Positions 16,620-25,618 of a stretch of DNA of 64,000 bases are shown here, in pieces. The DNA comes from Rhodospirillaceae bacterium (GTDB taxonomy: Bacteria; Pseudomonadota; Alphaproteobacteria; Rhodospirillales; UBA2165): assembly GCA_018674495.1 (NCBI GenBank), contig JABHAA010000026.1, positions 20,075 to 84,074 on the forward strand, in the 5' to 3' direction. Both the position numbers and the translations under genes were made by a program. Below the pieces are notes generated by a model. That model did not search any database, had not been told where the DNA came from, and was given only the letters and a program-made list of their open reading frames with translations. Position 1 is the first letter of the stretch; every line of letters starts with the position of its first letter.

Positions 16620-18482
16620 ATGTCGCCGCTTGATTATCTGCAACTCGTCGTTACCGGCTTTGATCAGCTGGCGCCAATCGCGGTTGGCCTGGTCCTTTGG
16701 ATCGGGCTTGCCGGGCTTGGCGCCTTGGTAGGCGGCCGCCATGGAGCGCCGGAAGCCAATCCCATATTCGGCTGGGCGGTGATCTCCACCGTATTCACCC
16801 TGGTTGGTGTTCTCCAGCGGGCGCCGTTTATGGTCCTGACACTGATTGCCGCCGCCGCCGCCATCGCCGGGCTGATCATTGCGCGGCGCCGCGGCCAAGC
16901 CTTGTTCGCCCCTGGCATGTGGCGGGTTCTGGTGATTGGACTGCCCATATTCCTGATCGCCGGCGCCATGGAGCCATCACAATGGGATGAGTTTTCCCAT
17001 TGGCTGCCGGCGCCAAATTACCTGTTAGAAATGAACGGCTTTCCGAACGCCGAAAAACCGGACAACGGCGCCCAGATGCTGCCCGCCTATCCCTATGGCT
17101 GGCCGATCCTTTCTTATCTGGCCGGGCGTATCGCCGGCTATCAATTGCTCAATATCGGCGGCATTTTAAATATGGCTATGCTGCTGACTTTCACGCCGTT
17201 TGCACTGCGGACGGTGATGGATGTCATCGGCCGGCCCATGGGCCCGACCATCGGCTGGGGATTGGCGGCGGTTTGCGGGCTGGCGGCGACCATCCTCAAC
17301 CCCACCTTTGTGCAGAAAATCGTTCTCACTGCCTATTCCGGGGTCTCGACATCGGTGGTTACCGGGTTTTGCGCGCTGCTGACATTTCATTTTCTGCAAA
17401 GCCTGGGCGGGCGGAACCGCACCGCACCCTGGCCAGCGGCGTGGCATCTGGCGCTGGCGCTGGCGCTGCTTATCAATTTGCGCCAGACCAATCTGGTTGT
17501 GTTCCTGGTTATCCTGTTTGCGCTATTGCTCTTAAGTATACGCGCGCCGGAGCTGTCACTTCGCAGGCTCAGCGTCTTTCTGCCGCTGATCATCGGGCCG
17601 GCGCTGGTGGTTTACATAGCGTGGCGCCTGTATGTGGGTGCGGAATTGAGCGCTCAAGCCGGATGGGAAGCCAATTTCAAGCCGCTTGAGCTATGGAATA
17701 TCAAGGAGATTCCCGGAATTCTGTCGCAAATGCTATTTGTGGCAGGCAAAAAGATCGGCTTCTTCGGGGTCTTATTTATCGCATCGCTGATCGCCGTCGT
17801 CGGGCTGATCCGCGACCGGGGCGGGTTCGACCGCTTGTTGATCATCTGCGCCGGGGTGTTCGTCGGCTATAATGCGTTTCTGCTGCTCACCTATATCGCC
17901 CACTTCAGCGCGCAAAATGCCCTGACAGTAGTTTCCTATTGGCGCTACAACACACAGATCGGCGGCGTTGCGATCGTCTGCGTTTTAATCGGCGGTGTCT
18001 ATTTGTGGAAACGGTTTATCGGCTTCAAGGGCAGCTTTGTCTGGCCGGCGCGCCTTGCGCTGGTGCTGGTTTTGGTTCTGCCGGTGGCGTTCGCGGCCAA
18101 ACTGCGTTTCGATCTGGAACCGCCCAAGCCCCATTACACCTCGGTCGCCAAGGACATGGTGGCAGCTGGAATGGTGACCGGCGATCTCTATGTGATGGAC
18201 CCAAAGGGAACCGGTGAATCGGCAGTCATATCACGGTTCTACCTGGGCAAGCGAGGCACGCCCTGGATGTCCGGTTTCACCAATCCGAGCCCGGCCACCG
18301 TGCGCAATTATTTGAAAAATGTGGCGGACAACGATTTCCTTCTGGTTCATTCCCTTGCCGGCGGGCTTGCTGATGCCCTCGGCCATCCCCTGAATGCACG
18401 CCGCTCCTACATCCTGCAAAGAAAAGGTGATGCCTGGGCGATGGTGAAGAGCTGGGAAAAACCCGCTAACCATCCCTATTAG
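16620..18482 (+). CDS. Polytopic membrane protein, GT-C-like glycosyltransferase candidate
   Basis: The 620-aa protein has about twelve hydrophobic helices, beginning at residues 18-38 (APIAVGLVLWIGLAGLGALV), and a soluble C-terminal part from about residue 490. An acidic motif, QWDEFSHW, sits in the first external loop after a membrane segment, as in GT-C enzymes that use lipid-linked sugars. I do not recognise the exact family. It lies between the WbpM-like gene and the WbpL/GT4 operon, so a role in glycan transfer or polymerisation is likely. Its end overlaps the convergent epimerase gene by 17 bp. Confidence 0.7.
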   Translation: MSPLDYLQLVVTGFDQLAPIAVGLVLWIGLAGLGALVGGRHGAPEANPIFGWAVISTVFTLVGVLQRAPFMVLTLIAAAAAIAGLIIARRRGQALFAPGMWRVLVIGLPIFLIAGAMEPSQWDEFSHWLPAPNYLLEMNGFPNAEKPDNGAQMLPAYPYGWPILSYLAGRIAGYQLLNIGGILNMAMLLTFTPFALRTVMDVIGRPMGPTIGWGLAAVCGLAATILNPTFVQKIVLTAYSGVSTSVVTGFCALLTFHFLQSLGGRNRTAPWPAAWHLALALALLINLRQTNLVVFLVILFALLLLSIRAPELSLRRLSVFLPLIIGPALVVYIAWRLYVGAELSAQAGWEANFKPLELWNIKEIPGILSQMLFVAGKKIGFFGVLFIASLIAVVGLIRDRGGFDRLLIICAGVFVGYNAFLLLTYIAHFSAQNALTVVSYWRYNTQIGGVAIVCVLIGGVYLWKRFIGFKGSFVWPARLALVLVLVLPVAFAAKLRFDLEPPKPHYTSVAKDMVAAGMVTGDLYVMDPKGTGESAVISRFYLGKRGTPWMSGFTNPSPATVRNYLKNVADNDFLLVHSLAGGLADALGHPLNARRSYILQRKGDAWAMVKSWEKPANHPY

Positions 18483-19440
18483 CGCGAAACCATTTCGCCG
18501 TGCTAGCCAATCCCTGATCCAGGGTTTCTTGCGGCTCCCATTCTAGTAATCTCTGTATCTTACCGCTATCGAGCTGAAGCGATTGGGTCAGGCGCTTGAT
18601 CGTATCGCCGCGCCCAAGAGCCCATCCCGAAAGCGCCAGCAGCGGCACCGGAATAGCAATCTGCCGCGACGAGCGGCCAAGGGCAGCGGCGGTGCGTCGG
18701 AACAATTCTGGCGTCGAGACATCCTCGCCATCGCTGAGCAGAAAGGTTTCACCGGCGGCGTTCGGATGAGTGGCCGCAGCGGCCACAGCCGAAGCCAGAT
18801 TGCCGACCGAGATCAGGCTGCGCGCATTTTGAATAGCGGCAATCGGCAGCGGCCAGGCGCGCTGGCTCAATTTCAACAGGCTTAGAAAATTGCCCTTCAC
18901 GTAAGGCCCGTAAACCAGGGGCGGGCGCAATATGGTAACTTCCATACCGGTTTCGGCGGCGATTTCGGCCAACACCTGCTCGGCTTCGAATTTGGAAACG
19001 CTGTAGGCGTCTTCAGGCGCCGGCTTATCGGCTTCGACAAAGGGCCGGGATTTGGTCTCTTCGCCCATCACCTTGGCGGTGCTCATGAAAACCAAGCGCC
19101 GCGCCCCAGCCTTGGCAGCGGCTTCGGCCAGACGCATGGTGCCTTCGGCATTGGTGGCGAGGTGGGCCATAAGATGGATGCCGCTAGCTTTCGATGCGCG
19201 CTCCTTCATCATATGGACGCGGGCTGCCAGATGCACCACGACCTCGGCGCCAGCGACCGCGGCTGACCAATCCAGATCGGGGCCCAGCTCACCGATCCGG
19301 TAAAGGGGGATGCCGCCCGGTCCCTGGCCCAGATCGGGCTGGCGGGTGGTGCCAGACAATGTATGACCGTCCCGGCGCAAGGCGGCGATGACAGCACGCC
19401 CGACAAATCCAGTGGCGCCGGTGATCAAGATGCGGCTCAT
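18466..19440 (-). CDS. NAD-dependent nucleotide-sugar epimerase/dehydratase, WbpV-like
   Basis: The 324-aa extended SDR shows GATGFVG (8-14), MSTAKVMGEE and the catalytic YSVSK (Y146/K150), then LRPPLVYGPYVKGNFLSLL. The pattern is that of UDP-4-keto-sugar reductases such as WbpV, which finish UDP-QuiNAc from the product of a WbpM-type dehydratase; that dehydratase is encoded nearby at 14495. It is last in the minus-strand unit: its ATG overlaps the GT4 stop (ATGA at 19437-19440). Its own end overlaps the convergent membrane-protein gene by 17 bp. The exact stereochemistry is an inference. Confidence 0.85.
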   Translation of the reverse strand: MSRILITGATGFVGRAVIAALRRDGHTLSGTTRQPDLGQGPGGIPLYRIGELGPDLDWSAAVAGAEVVVHLAARVHMMKERASKASGIHLMAHLATNAEGTMRLAEAAAKAGARRLVFMSTAKVMGEETKSRPFVEADKPAPEDAYSVSKFEAEQVLAEIAAETGMEVTILRPPLVYGPYVKGNFLSLLKLSQRAWPLPIAAIQNARSLISVGNLASAVAAAATHPNAAGETFLLSDGEDVSTPELFRRTAAALGRSSRQIAIPVPLLALSGWALGRGDTIKRLTQSLQLDSGKIQRLLEWEPQETLDQGLASTAKWFRANRDG

Positions 19441-20660
19441 AACTGCACAGCCGCTTCGAACACGGCCAGCATTTCGCGCGCCTGAACCTCGCGGCTGTGG
19501 GCGGGCGCGGCGGCCAGGGAGGCGGCGGCCAAGGACCGGCAGGCTTCGCCATCCTCGGCCAATGCGCGCACCGCCGCCGCCAACTCCTCAGGTGCTTCGG
19601 GTGCCACCCAGCGCCCGGCGCCATGGCCTTCGATGATTTCAGCGGCCTCGCCCTTGGGCGCTGCCAACAAGATCGGCAGGCCCATGGCCATGGCCTCGAA
19701 TATCTTTGACGGGATCACCTCGGCAAAGGCCGGCAAGTCCCGCAAATGCACCAGCGCCACATCGCAGAGGCTCCAGACGGCGGGCATGGCGTCTTTCGGC
19801 TGGGCCGGCAGGAACCGGATATTTTCGAGCCCGCGCGCTTGGACGGCATCGATCAGCATATCGCGCTCGGCGCCGGCGCCGGCAAACAGAAACCGGATGC
19901 CTTCCATGGGCGCCAATATTTCCGCCGCATCCAGCACATTGATAAGCCCATGGGCCATGCCATGGGTGCCCACATAGCCGATCACGAATTTGCCGGTCAG
20001 CCCCCATTTTTCGGCCAGCGCCGCATCCCGAGCACGAGGGCTATAGCGGGGCAGATCGACCCCGTTCAGCACTACCGCCACCTTGTCTGCGGATATGTCG
20101 CGCCCGATCAGGTTGCGCTTGAAGGCTTGCGTCAACGCCGCCACCTTCGCTGCGCGGCGATAGAGAAACAACTCAACCACTTCCATCATGCGCAAGGCGA
20201 TGCCCCTTTTCATGGCGCCGACGGCGGCGATGGAGGTGGGCCATAGATCGCCAAGTTCGAATATGAAGGGAATGCGCCGCGCCGCGCCAATAGCCCAGCC
20301 GGCAACGGCGGCAAAAAACTGGGGCGATGTGGCGGCCACCACATCGGGCCTCGGCTCGGCCCATCCGGCCAGCGTGCCAGTCACGAAAAAGCTGAGGAAG
20401 TCCAAGGAACGGCGGACGACGCCCCGATTGGCGGAGATATAGCTCTTCACCCGCACCACGCGGATGCCGTCCATCTGTTCGATCTGTTTCCAGCGGTTTT
20501 TATAACCATCGAACAACTTGCCGTGGGGAAAGTTGGGCGCCGTGGTGATCACCGTCACCTGATGTCCCCACTTGGCCCAATAGACGGCGCGCTCGAAAAC
20601 CCGGGTCGCGGCGGCGTTGGTTTCAGGCGGAAAATTTTCGCTAAGGAAAAGAATTTTCAT
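19437..20660 (-). CDS. Glycosyltransferase family 4 (WbuB-like)
   Basis: The 407-aa GT-B enzyme begins MKILFLSENFPPETNAAATR, the usual start of WbuB-type transferases that add sugars to undecaprenyl-linked acceptors. The C-terminal nucleotide-binding half contains VIGYVGTHGMAHGL, FLFAGAGAERD and PSKIFEAMAMGLPILL, where a glutamate binds the donor. The frame extends to 21059, but that part is the shadow of the next gene; the ATG at 20660 overlaps the WbpL-like stop by 4 bp (ATGA). It therefore probably adds the second sugar after the phosphosugar transferase. Confidence 0.9.
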   Translation of the reverse strand: MKILFLSENFPPETNAAATRVFERAVYWAKWGHQVTVITTAPNFPHGKLFDGYKNRWKQIEQMDGIRVVRVKSYISANRGVVRRSLDFLSFFVTGTLAGWAEPRPDVVAATSPQFFAAVAGWAIGAARRIPFIFELGDLWPTSIAAVGAMKRGIALRMMEVVELFLYRRAAKVAALTQAFKRNLIGRDISADKVAVVLNGVDLPRYSPRARDAALAEKWGLTGKFVIGYVGTHGMAHGLINVLDAAEILAPMEGIRFLFAGAGAERDMLIDAVQARGLENIRFLPAQPKDAMPAVWSLCDVALVHLRDLPAFAEVIPSKIFEAMAMGLPILLAAPKGEAAEIIEGHGAGRWVAPEAPEELAAAVRALAEDGEACRSLAAASLAAAPAHSREVQAREMLAVFEAAVQL

Positions 20661-21646
20661 GGCTTCTTTGGGGCGCGCTTCAAGGCCAGCAGGGCAATGA
20701 ACGTCATGAACGCAGCCCCGACAATTCCGGCGGCCGGATTGATCATCGACACCAGTGCCATCGAGATCAAACCCACATTGGTTGCGCCGATAAGAGCTGA
20801 GACGGCGGCGTGGCTTTGGCCGTTGAGGACCGCTTTCTGATAATAATGTTCCCGGTGAGCGCGGAAAAAATTCTCGCCGCGCAAGGCGCGCCGGGCCAAG
20901 GTCAAACCGGAATCGGCCAGATAATAGAGCGGCAGGATTATGGCCGCCGCCCATTGCCCCGCCACCGCCAGTTCCAGCAATAGCCAGCCGAGCAACAGGC
21001 CCAACGGCACGCTGCCAACATCGCCGAGAAATACTTTCGCCGGCTGCCAGTTCCACCACAAAAAGCCGAGCGCGGCGCCAGCAATGGCGGCGCCGAACAA
21101 CCCAAAGATGGGCGCACCGCCGCCAAACCCGAACACCAGCGAAGCGCCGAGGCCGAGCGCAATAGTTTCGACACCACTGATGCCATCGATGCCGTCCATA
21201 AAATTAAACAGGTTGATGAACCATATCCAGGCCAGCCCGGTGAATAAACGGTCCAGCCAAAAGGGCGCCAGGCCTTGTAGCACTAGCCTTTCGTCAGGCC
21301 AAAAATAGAGAAGGATGCCAACCACCAGGACTTGCGCCGCCAGGCGAACGAGCTGGCTCAGATCACGCCTGTCATCGATCCAGGAGACGAGGCCGAGGGC
21401 CAAAGCACTGCCCAGCAGCCACGGCATGAACGGCCCCGATAGCCCATAATTAGCCGCCGCCCAAGCGACCAGCACAACCGGGATCACCGCCAGCCCGGCG
21501 CCCTTGGGCGTCGGCACTGCATGGCTCGAACGATCGTTGGGGATATCAAGAACCCGGCTGCGAAGGTAGCGAAGCGCGCCGCCGGTCCCGATGAGGGCGG
21601 CGATAGCTGAAAGCACAAAAAAGGCGGCAGGAACGATCAGGTCCAT
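20657..21646 (-). CDS. Undecaprenyl-phosphate HexNAc-1-phosphate transferase, WecA/WbpL type
   Basis: The 329-aa polytopic protein carries the family signatures in order: DD at 91-92, NLFNFMDGIDG (145-155), LGDVGS (207-212) and HREHYYQ (264-270). It would start lipid-linked glycan synthesis by moving a HexNAc-1-phosphate to undecaprenyl phosphate on the inner face of the membrane. The neighbours (WbpM- and WbpV-like enzymes) point to QuiNAc or FucNAc as the first sugar, as for Pseudomonas WbpL. It is followed with a 4-bp overlap by the GT4 gene. It lies 30 bp after the oxidoreductase gene in the same direction. Confidence 0.92.
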   Translation of the reverse strand: MDLIVPAAFFVLSAIAALIGTGGALRYLRSRVLDIPNDRSSHAVPTPKGAGLAVIPVVLVAWAAANYGLSGPFMPWLLGSALALGLVSWIDDRRDLSQLVRLAAQVLVVGILLYFWPDERLVLQGLAPFWLDRLFTGLAWIWFINLFNFMDGIDGISGVETIALGLGASLVFGFGGGAPIFGLFGAAIAGAALGFLWWNWQPAKVFLGDVGSVPLGLLLGWLLLELAVAGQWAAAIILPLYYLADSGLTLARRALRGENFFRAHREHYYQKAVLNGQSHAAVSALIGATNVGLISMALVSMINPAAGIVGAAFMTFIALLALKRAPKKP

Positions 21647-21676
21647 GGCGCCTGTATAACCTAGCCTATCTGCAAG

Positions 21677-22630
21677 TCAAATGGAGGCCGGGCCACCTTC
21701 GTCCAACGCCGTTTGCAGGCGCGCCAGCACCGAGACAACATCGGCGCCCAGCGCCAGTCCGGACCGGTCACGCCTGCCCGAACGAATGGCATCGCCAAAT
21801 TCTGCGACCAGCGCCGTGACCGGCAATGGGCCGGCAATGGTTTCGGGGGCCCAGGGCACATCCGGGCCAAAACGCACGGCGAAGTTTTCGCGCCCCACAC
21901 CATCATAAAGCAAATCCGTATCGCTCAACGAGACTTGCAGGCGGCGCTGCTTGGTAGCGGCCAGATTGCTGAGCGATACCGCCGCTTTGGTGCGCCCAAA
22001 TTCAAGGGTGAGCTCCAATGTCTCGCCGCGCCCGCCTTCTTCGTTGCGGTCTTCGGACCGGCTGGCCGTTACCGCCGCCGGTATTTTCCCGAGGATATCG
22101 AGGATCATGGCCACGTCGTGGGCGCCCCAATCCCAAAGCACCGGAACGTCGGCACGGAACGGTCCCCAATTGCCGGCGGCAGCGGTGATTTCGGTAACCG
22201 CGCCGGGCCCGCCCAGCTCCGCCAATTTCGCTTTCAAGGCAGCGTAGGCGGGGTGATAGAGATGGGTATGATCGACCATCACCAGGGCATCCCGGCTGGC
22301 GGCCATGTCCCGAAGCGCCGATGCCTCGTCCATATCCAGGCTCAAGGGTTTTTCCAGGAGAACGGGTATTCCGGCTTTGATCGCGGCCTCGGCAATGGGA
22401 AACTGGGCCGACGGCGGCACGGCGATGATAAGCCCATCGATCTCGCCCGCCGATAGCAATTCCCGCCAATCAACCGTCAGGCGGCATTCCGCCGGGATCA
22501 GCGATTGGGCGTCCGGGTTGCTGCTGGCGAGGGCGATCAATTGGATGCCATCAAGATCGGCAATGGAGCCGATGAACACCCGCCCCCAACGCCCGGCTCC
22601 GACCAGCCCCAGCCGCACCGGCTCGCTCAT
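21677..22630 (-). CDS. Gfo/Idh/MocA-family oxidoreductase
   Basis: The 317-aa protein has an N-terminal NAD(P)-binding GLVGAGRWGRVF, the family EKP motif (VLLEKPLSLD, K about 95) and a C-terminal sheet domain with DWGAHDVAMILDILG. Such enzymes oxidise or reduce sugars and nucleotide sugars. It overlaps the preceding asparagine synthase-like gene by 4 bp, so both belong to the same nucleotide-sugar unit. The substrate may be the product of the epimerase/decarboxylase at 24551, but nothing in the sequence fixes this. Confidence 0.88.
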   Translation of the reverse strand: MSEPVRLGLVGAGRWGRVFIGSIADLDGIQLIALASSNPDAQSLIPAECRLTVDWRELLSAGEIDGLIIAVPPSAQFPIAEAAIKAGIPVLLEKPLSLDMDEASALRDMAASRDALVMVDHTHLYHPAYAALKAKLAELGGPGAVTEITAAAGNWGPFRADVPVLWDWGAHDVAMILDILGKIPAAVTASRSEDRNEEGGRGETLELTLEFGRTKAAVSLSNLAATKQRRLQVSLSDTDLLYDGVGRENFAVRFGPDVPWAPETIAGPLPVTALVAEFGDAIRSGRRDRSGLALGADVVSVLARLQTALDEGGPASI

Positions 22631-24525
22631 TCCACGAACTCCGCCAATGTCGTGGATGGCGGTGCATCGCCGGGCACGCCTTCGCCGTAGAGCCGGACGG
22701 CCAGTTCCAGCATCATCAGACTATAGACGCGAAAGCCGTGGCGGTCGGGATCAGCCAGTAAGCGTTCGATACCGTCTGCGCTCCACCAGCCCCGCTCCAA
22801 GCTCTCGGGCCGCGTCAGAAGACGGCGCGCCGGTGCGGCAAGTCCGCTCTTCAGCCAATGTGGTACCGGCGAGGCAAATCCCTGTTTCGGCGCATCGATC
22901 ACGTCGGCGGGCAACAAATCCCTCGCCATGGCCCGTTCCAGAGATTTCTGCCGTCCACCTTGGCTGCGCAGATCATCGGGGACCGCCAATGCCGCTTCCA
23001 CCAGCCGGTGATCGAGGAACGGAACGCGCCCCTCGACACTGACCGCCATGGAGGTTCGGTCCAGAAGAATCAGCAAGTCTTCGGGCAAATAGCTGGCGAT
23101 ATCCGCATAGAGCATGGCGGCATCGTCACTAGCGCCGGCCTCGCTCTGGAAGCTGGCGAAATGTGCCGCTTGGGCGTTGGCGCCGCCTTCCATGGCGTTG
23201 CCGATCAGGGCCCGCATGGGCGCCGGAAAATGGGTTGTATGGGCGTGCAGGTACGCGCCCCGGTCGGAGCCGAACATCTCCGCTCGGCTCAATCGCCAGG
23301 CGTTCATGGGCTGGAAGATGCGCGCCATTGGCTCCACATAGGCGCGCCGCAGCCAGAGCGGCAGGGACAAATAGCGGCGCTCCACCGGCAACGGGAAATA
23401 GCGGCCATAGCCGGCGAACAATTCATCGCCGCCGGTGCCGTTGAGGGCAACCTTAACCTGGTGGCCCAGGGCTTGCTCGATCAAATAGTTGGGTAGCAGC
23501 GCCGCGTCGTTCAACGGCTCTTCGGCAAACCAGGCGAGCTTGACGATCTCGTCGCCCACATGATCGGCAGCTATGCTCAGCCGGGTATGGTTGGTGCCGT
23601 AGCGTTCGGCGACGGCGCGGGCCAGGGGCGCTTCATCGATAGCGGCGCCTTCGAAGCTGACGGTGAATGTGTTGAGGGGTTGGGCCGTATGGCGGGCCGC
23701 GAGCGCCACCAAAAGTCCGGAATCGATACCGCCCGACAACAACGCGCCGACGGCAACGTCGCTCCGCAATTGAAGACGCACCGAATCATCGAGCAAATCC
23801 AGAAGATGCCGGCGCACCTCTTCAGCGTCGGTGGGCAGAGACGCATCGGCGCGCGGCATCCAATAACGCTCGATCACGATGGCGCCGGACCCGTCGATGC
23901 TCAGCCGGTGGGCGGGCGGCAGTTTGTGCACGTTCGCGAACAAGGTCCCCGGCGAGGGCACATAACCATGCGCGAGATAGGCGTCTACGGCGCCCTCGTC
24001 GATATCCCGGTCCACCAGGCCGGTGGCGAACAAGGCCTTGATCTCGGAGGCAAAGGCAATGCCGCCGCCCTTGATTTTTGCCCAATAGAGCGGTTTCACG
24101 CCGAGCCGGTCGCGCACCAGGGAGAGCCGGTGCACCTCGCCATCATAAAGCGCCAGAGCGTACATGCCGTTCAGATGATCGACGAAGTCATCGCCGTAGC
24201 GGTGCGCCGCGGCCAGCACCGCTTCCATGTCACCCTGGGTCTGATAGGGGTAATCATCGATAGTGCGGCGCAGTTCCAGGTAATTATAGATCTCGCCATT
24301 GCCGAGCAGCACGCGGGCGCCGGCGCGCTCGGAAATCGGTTGCTGACCGCTATCCAGATCGATGATCGCCAGCCGGCAGAAGGCGCTTTGAAACCGGCCA
24401 TCGGCGGATTGGTGGCCGGACGTGCCGTCGGGTCCCCGATGGATCATCGCGCCCAAGGCTCGGTCCAGATTGATTGCCGGCGGCGGCAACCCGCGGGGAA
24501 CGAAAATTCCTAGAATTCCGCACAT
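22627..24525 (-). CDS. Asparagine synthase (glutamine-hydrolysing)-like amidotransferase
   Basis: The 632-aa protein begins MCGILGIF, with Cys2 as the glutaminase nucleophile, continues with HRGPDG and NGEIYNYLEL, and has the ATP-pyrophosphatase loop LLSGGIDSG (SGGIDS at 264-269). All residues for amide transfer appear present. Copies in polysaccharide loci often amidate uronic acids or other sugar acids rather than making asparagine. The frame extends to 24834, but the family start is the ATG at 24525. It is followed with a 4-bp overlap by the Gfo/Idh gene. Confidence 0.9.
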   Translation of the reverse strand: MCGILGIFVPRGLPPPAINLDRALGAMIHRGPDGTSGHQSADGRFQSAFCRLAIIDLDSGQQPISERAGARVLLGNGEIYNYLELRRTIDDYPYQTQGDMEAVLAAAHRYGDDFVDHLNGMYALALYDGEVHRLSLVRDRLGVKPLYWAKIKGGGIAFASEIKALFATGLVDRDIDEGAVDAYLAHGYVPSPGTLFANVHKLPPAHRLSIDGSGAIVIERYWMPRADASLPTDAEEVRRHLLDLLDDSVRLQLRSDVAVGALLSGGIDSGLLVALAARHTAQPLNTFTVSFEGAAIDEAPLARAVAERYGTNHTRLSIAADHVGDEIVKLAWFAEEPLNDAALLPNYLIEQALGHQVKVALNGTGGDELFAGYGRYFPLPVERRYLSLPLWLRRAYVEPMARIFQPMNAWRLSRAEMFGSDRGAYLHAHTTHFPAPMRALIGNAMEGGANAQAAHFASFQSEAGASDDAAMLYADIASYLPEDLLILLDRTSMAVSVEGRVPFLDHRLVEAALAVPDDLRSQGGRQKSLERAMARDLLPADVIDAPKQGFASPVPHWLKSGLAAPARRLLTRPESLERGWWSADGIERLLADPDRHGFRVYSLMMLELAVRLYGEGVPGDAPPSTTLAEFVE

Positions 24526-24550
24526 GGGATTCGCGTTTTTTGCGTGAGGC

Positions 24551-25618
24551 TCAAAGCTCGCCCGTATAAATGCCGTTCGCCCAATTGAGAAAGCGGCCGA
24601 GGCCGTCTTCGAGGCTGACGCTAGGCGCAAAATCCAATTGGCGGCGCGCCTTGGTGATGTCCGGACTGCGCCGCATGGGCTCGTCCGCCGGATAGCTGTC
24701 GGGATATTCGATGACGTTGCGCGCCAGCTTCTTGCCGAGCACGCCTTCGATGCAATCCACAAGCCCCTGCATGGAAATCTCCGGCTCCGGGTTGCCGATA
24801 TTGTAAGCTTCACCGGCGACGCCCTTGAGCGCAACTTTAAGGAACCCGATCATGGCGTCGGTGATATAGCAAAACGTGCGGGTCTGATTGCCGCTGCCAT
24901 AAAGATTGAGCGGCCGACCGGCCTTTATGTGGCTGGCGAAATTGGGCAATACCCGATAGTCGGTTTCCTGCATGCCAGGCCCGAAGACATTGAACGGTCG
25001 GATGACGTTGGTCTCGGTGCCGTTGGTAGTGTGGAAGATATAGCACAAGGTCTCGCCGACCCGCTTGCTTTCATCGTAGCACGCCCTGGGGCCCTGGCAG
25101 GACACGTTACCCCGGTAGCTTTCGGCCATCGGCACATGCTTCGGATCGGGATCACCATAAATTTCGGACGAAGAAAAATAGGTGAAGCGGGCGCCCCTGG
25201 CGTTGGCCAGTTCCAGCATATGGCGGGTGCCGGTAATCGCTACCTCCAACGTCTCCAGCGGATAGGCGCGGTAATAAAACGGGCTGGCGATACCGGCGGC
25301 ATGGATCACGTAATCCAGAGGACCGTCATAGGAAAAGGGCTGGATCACATCGTGATTGATGAATTCGACACCCGGAATTTCGGGCATATCGCGCCCGGCA
25401 TCGCCGGCGGTGATCAGGTTATCGAGAACCACCAGGCGCACCGGATCATCCAGCACCCCGTCATTAAGCGCGGCGAAGGTTTCGGTGAAATAGCGGCCAA
25501 GGAAGCCGCGCCCGCCGGTAAGCAAAACGGTCTTGCCGGAAAATTTGGCAGCATCGGGCCCGAGGCCGCTGACAATCTCGGCGATATCGGATGCAACTAA
25601 ATGGCTCGCCCCGGTCAT
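24551..25618 (-). CDS. NAD-dependent epimerase, UDP-glucuronate decarboxylase-like
   Basis: The 355-aa extended SDR has an N-terminal extension, TGGRGFLG (34-41), a SSSEIYGDP segment and catalytic YDESK (Y181/K185). YDESKR and the SEIYGDP stretch resemble UDP-glucuronic acid decarboxylases (YDEGKR), which make UDP-xylose, or related dTDP-sugar enzymes. Later motifs RPFNVFGPGMQ and DEPMRRSPDITKA also fit that branch. It overlaps the methyltransferase before it by 4 bp and lies 25 bp before the amidotransferase start. The product sugar is not determined. Confidence 0.85.
   Translation of the reverse strand: MTGASHLVASDIAEIVSGLGPDAAKFSGKTVLLTGGRGFLGRYFTETFAALNDGVLDDPVRLVVLDNLITAGDAGRDMPEIPGVEFINHDVIQPFSYDGPLDYVIHAAGIASPFYYRAYPLETLEVAITGTRHMLELANARGARFTYFSSSEIYGDPDPKHVPMAESYRGNVSCQGPRACYDESKRVGETLCYIFHTTNGTETNVIRPFNVFGPGMQETDYRVLPNFASHIKAGRPLNLYGSGNQTRTFCYITDAMIGFLKVALKGVAGEAYNIGNPEPEISMQGLVDCIEGVLGKKLARNVIEYPDSYPADEPMRRSPDITKARRQLDFAPSVSLEDGLGRFLNWANGIYTGEL

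Noticed and set aside
20661..21059. N-terminal extension of the GT4 frame
   Set aside because: It lies inside the WbpL-like gene and is low-complexity in composition; the family start is the ATG at 20660.
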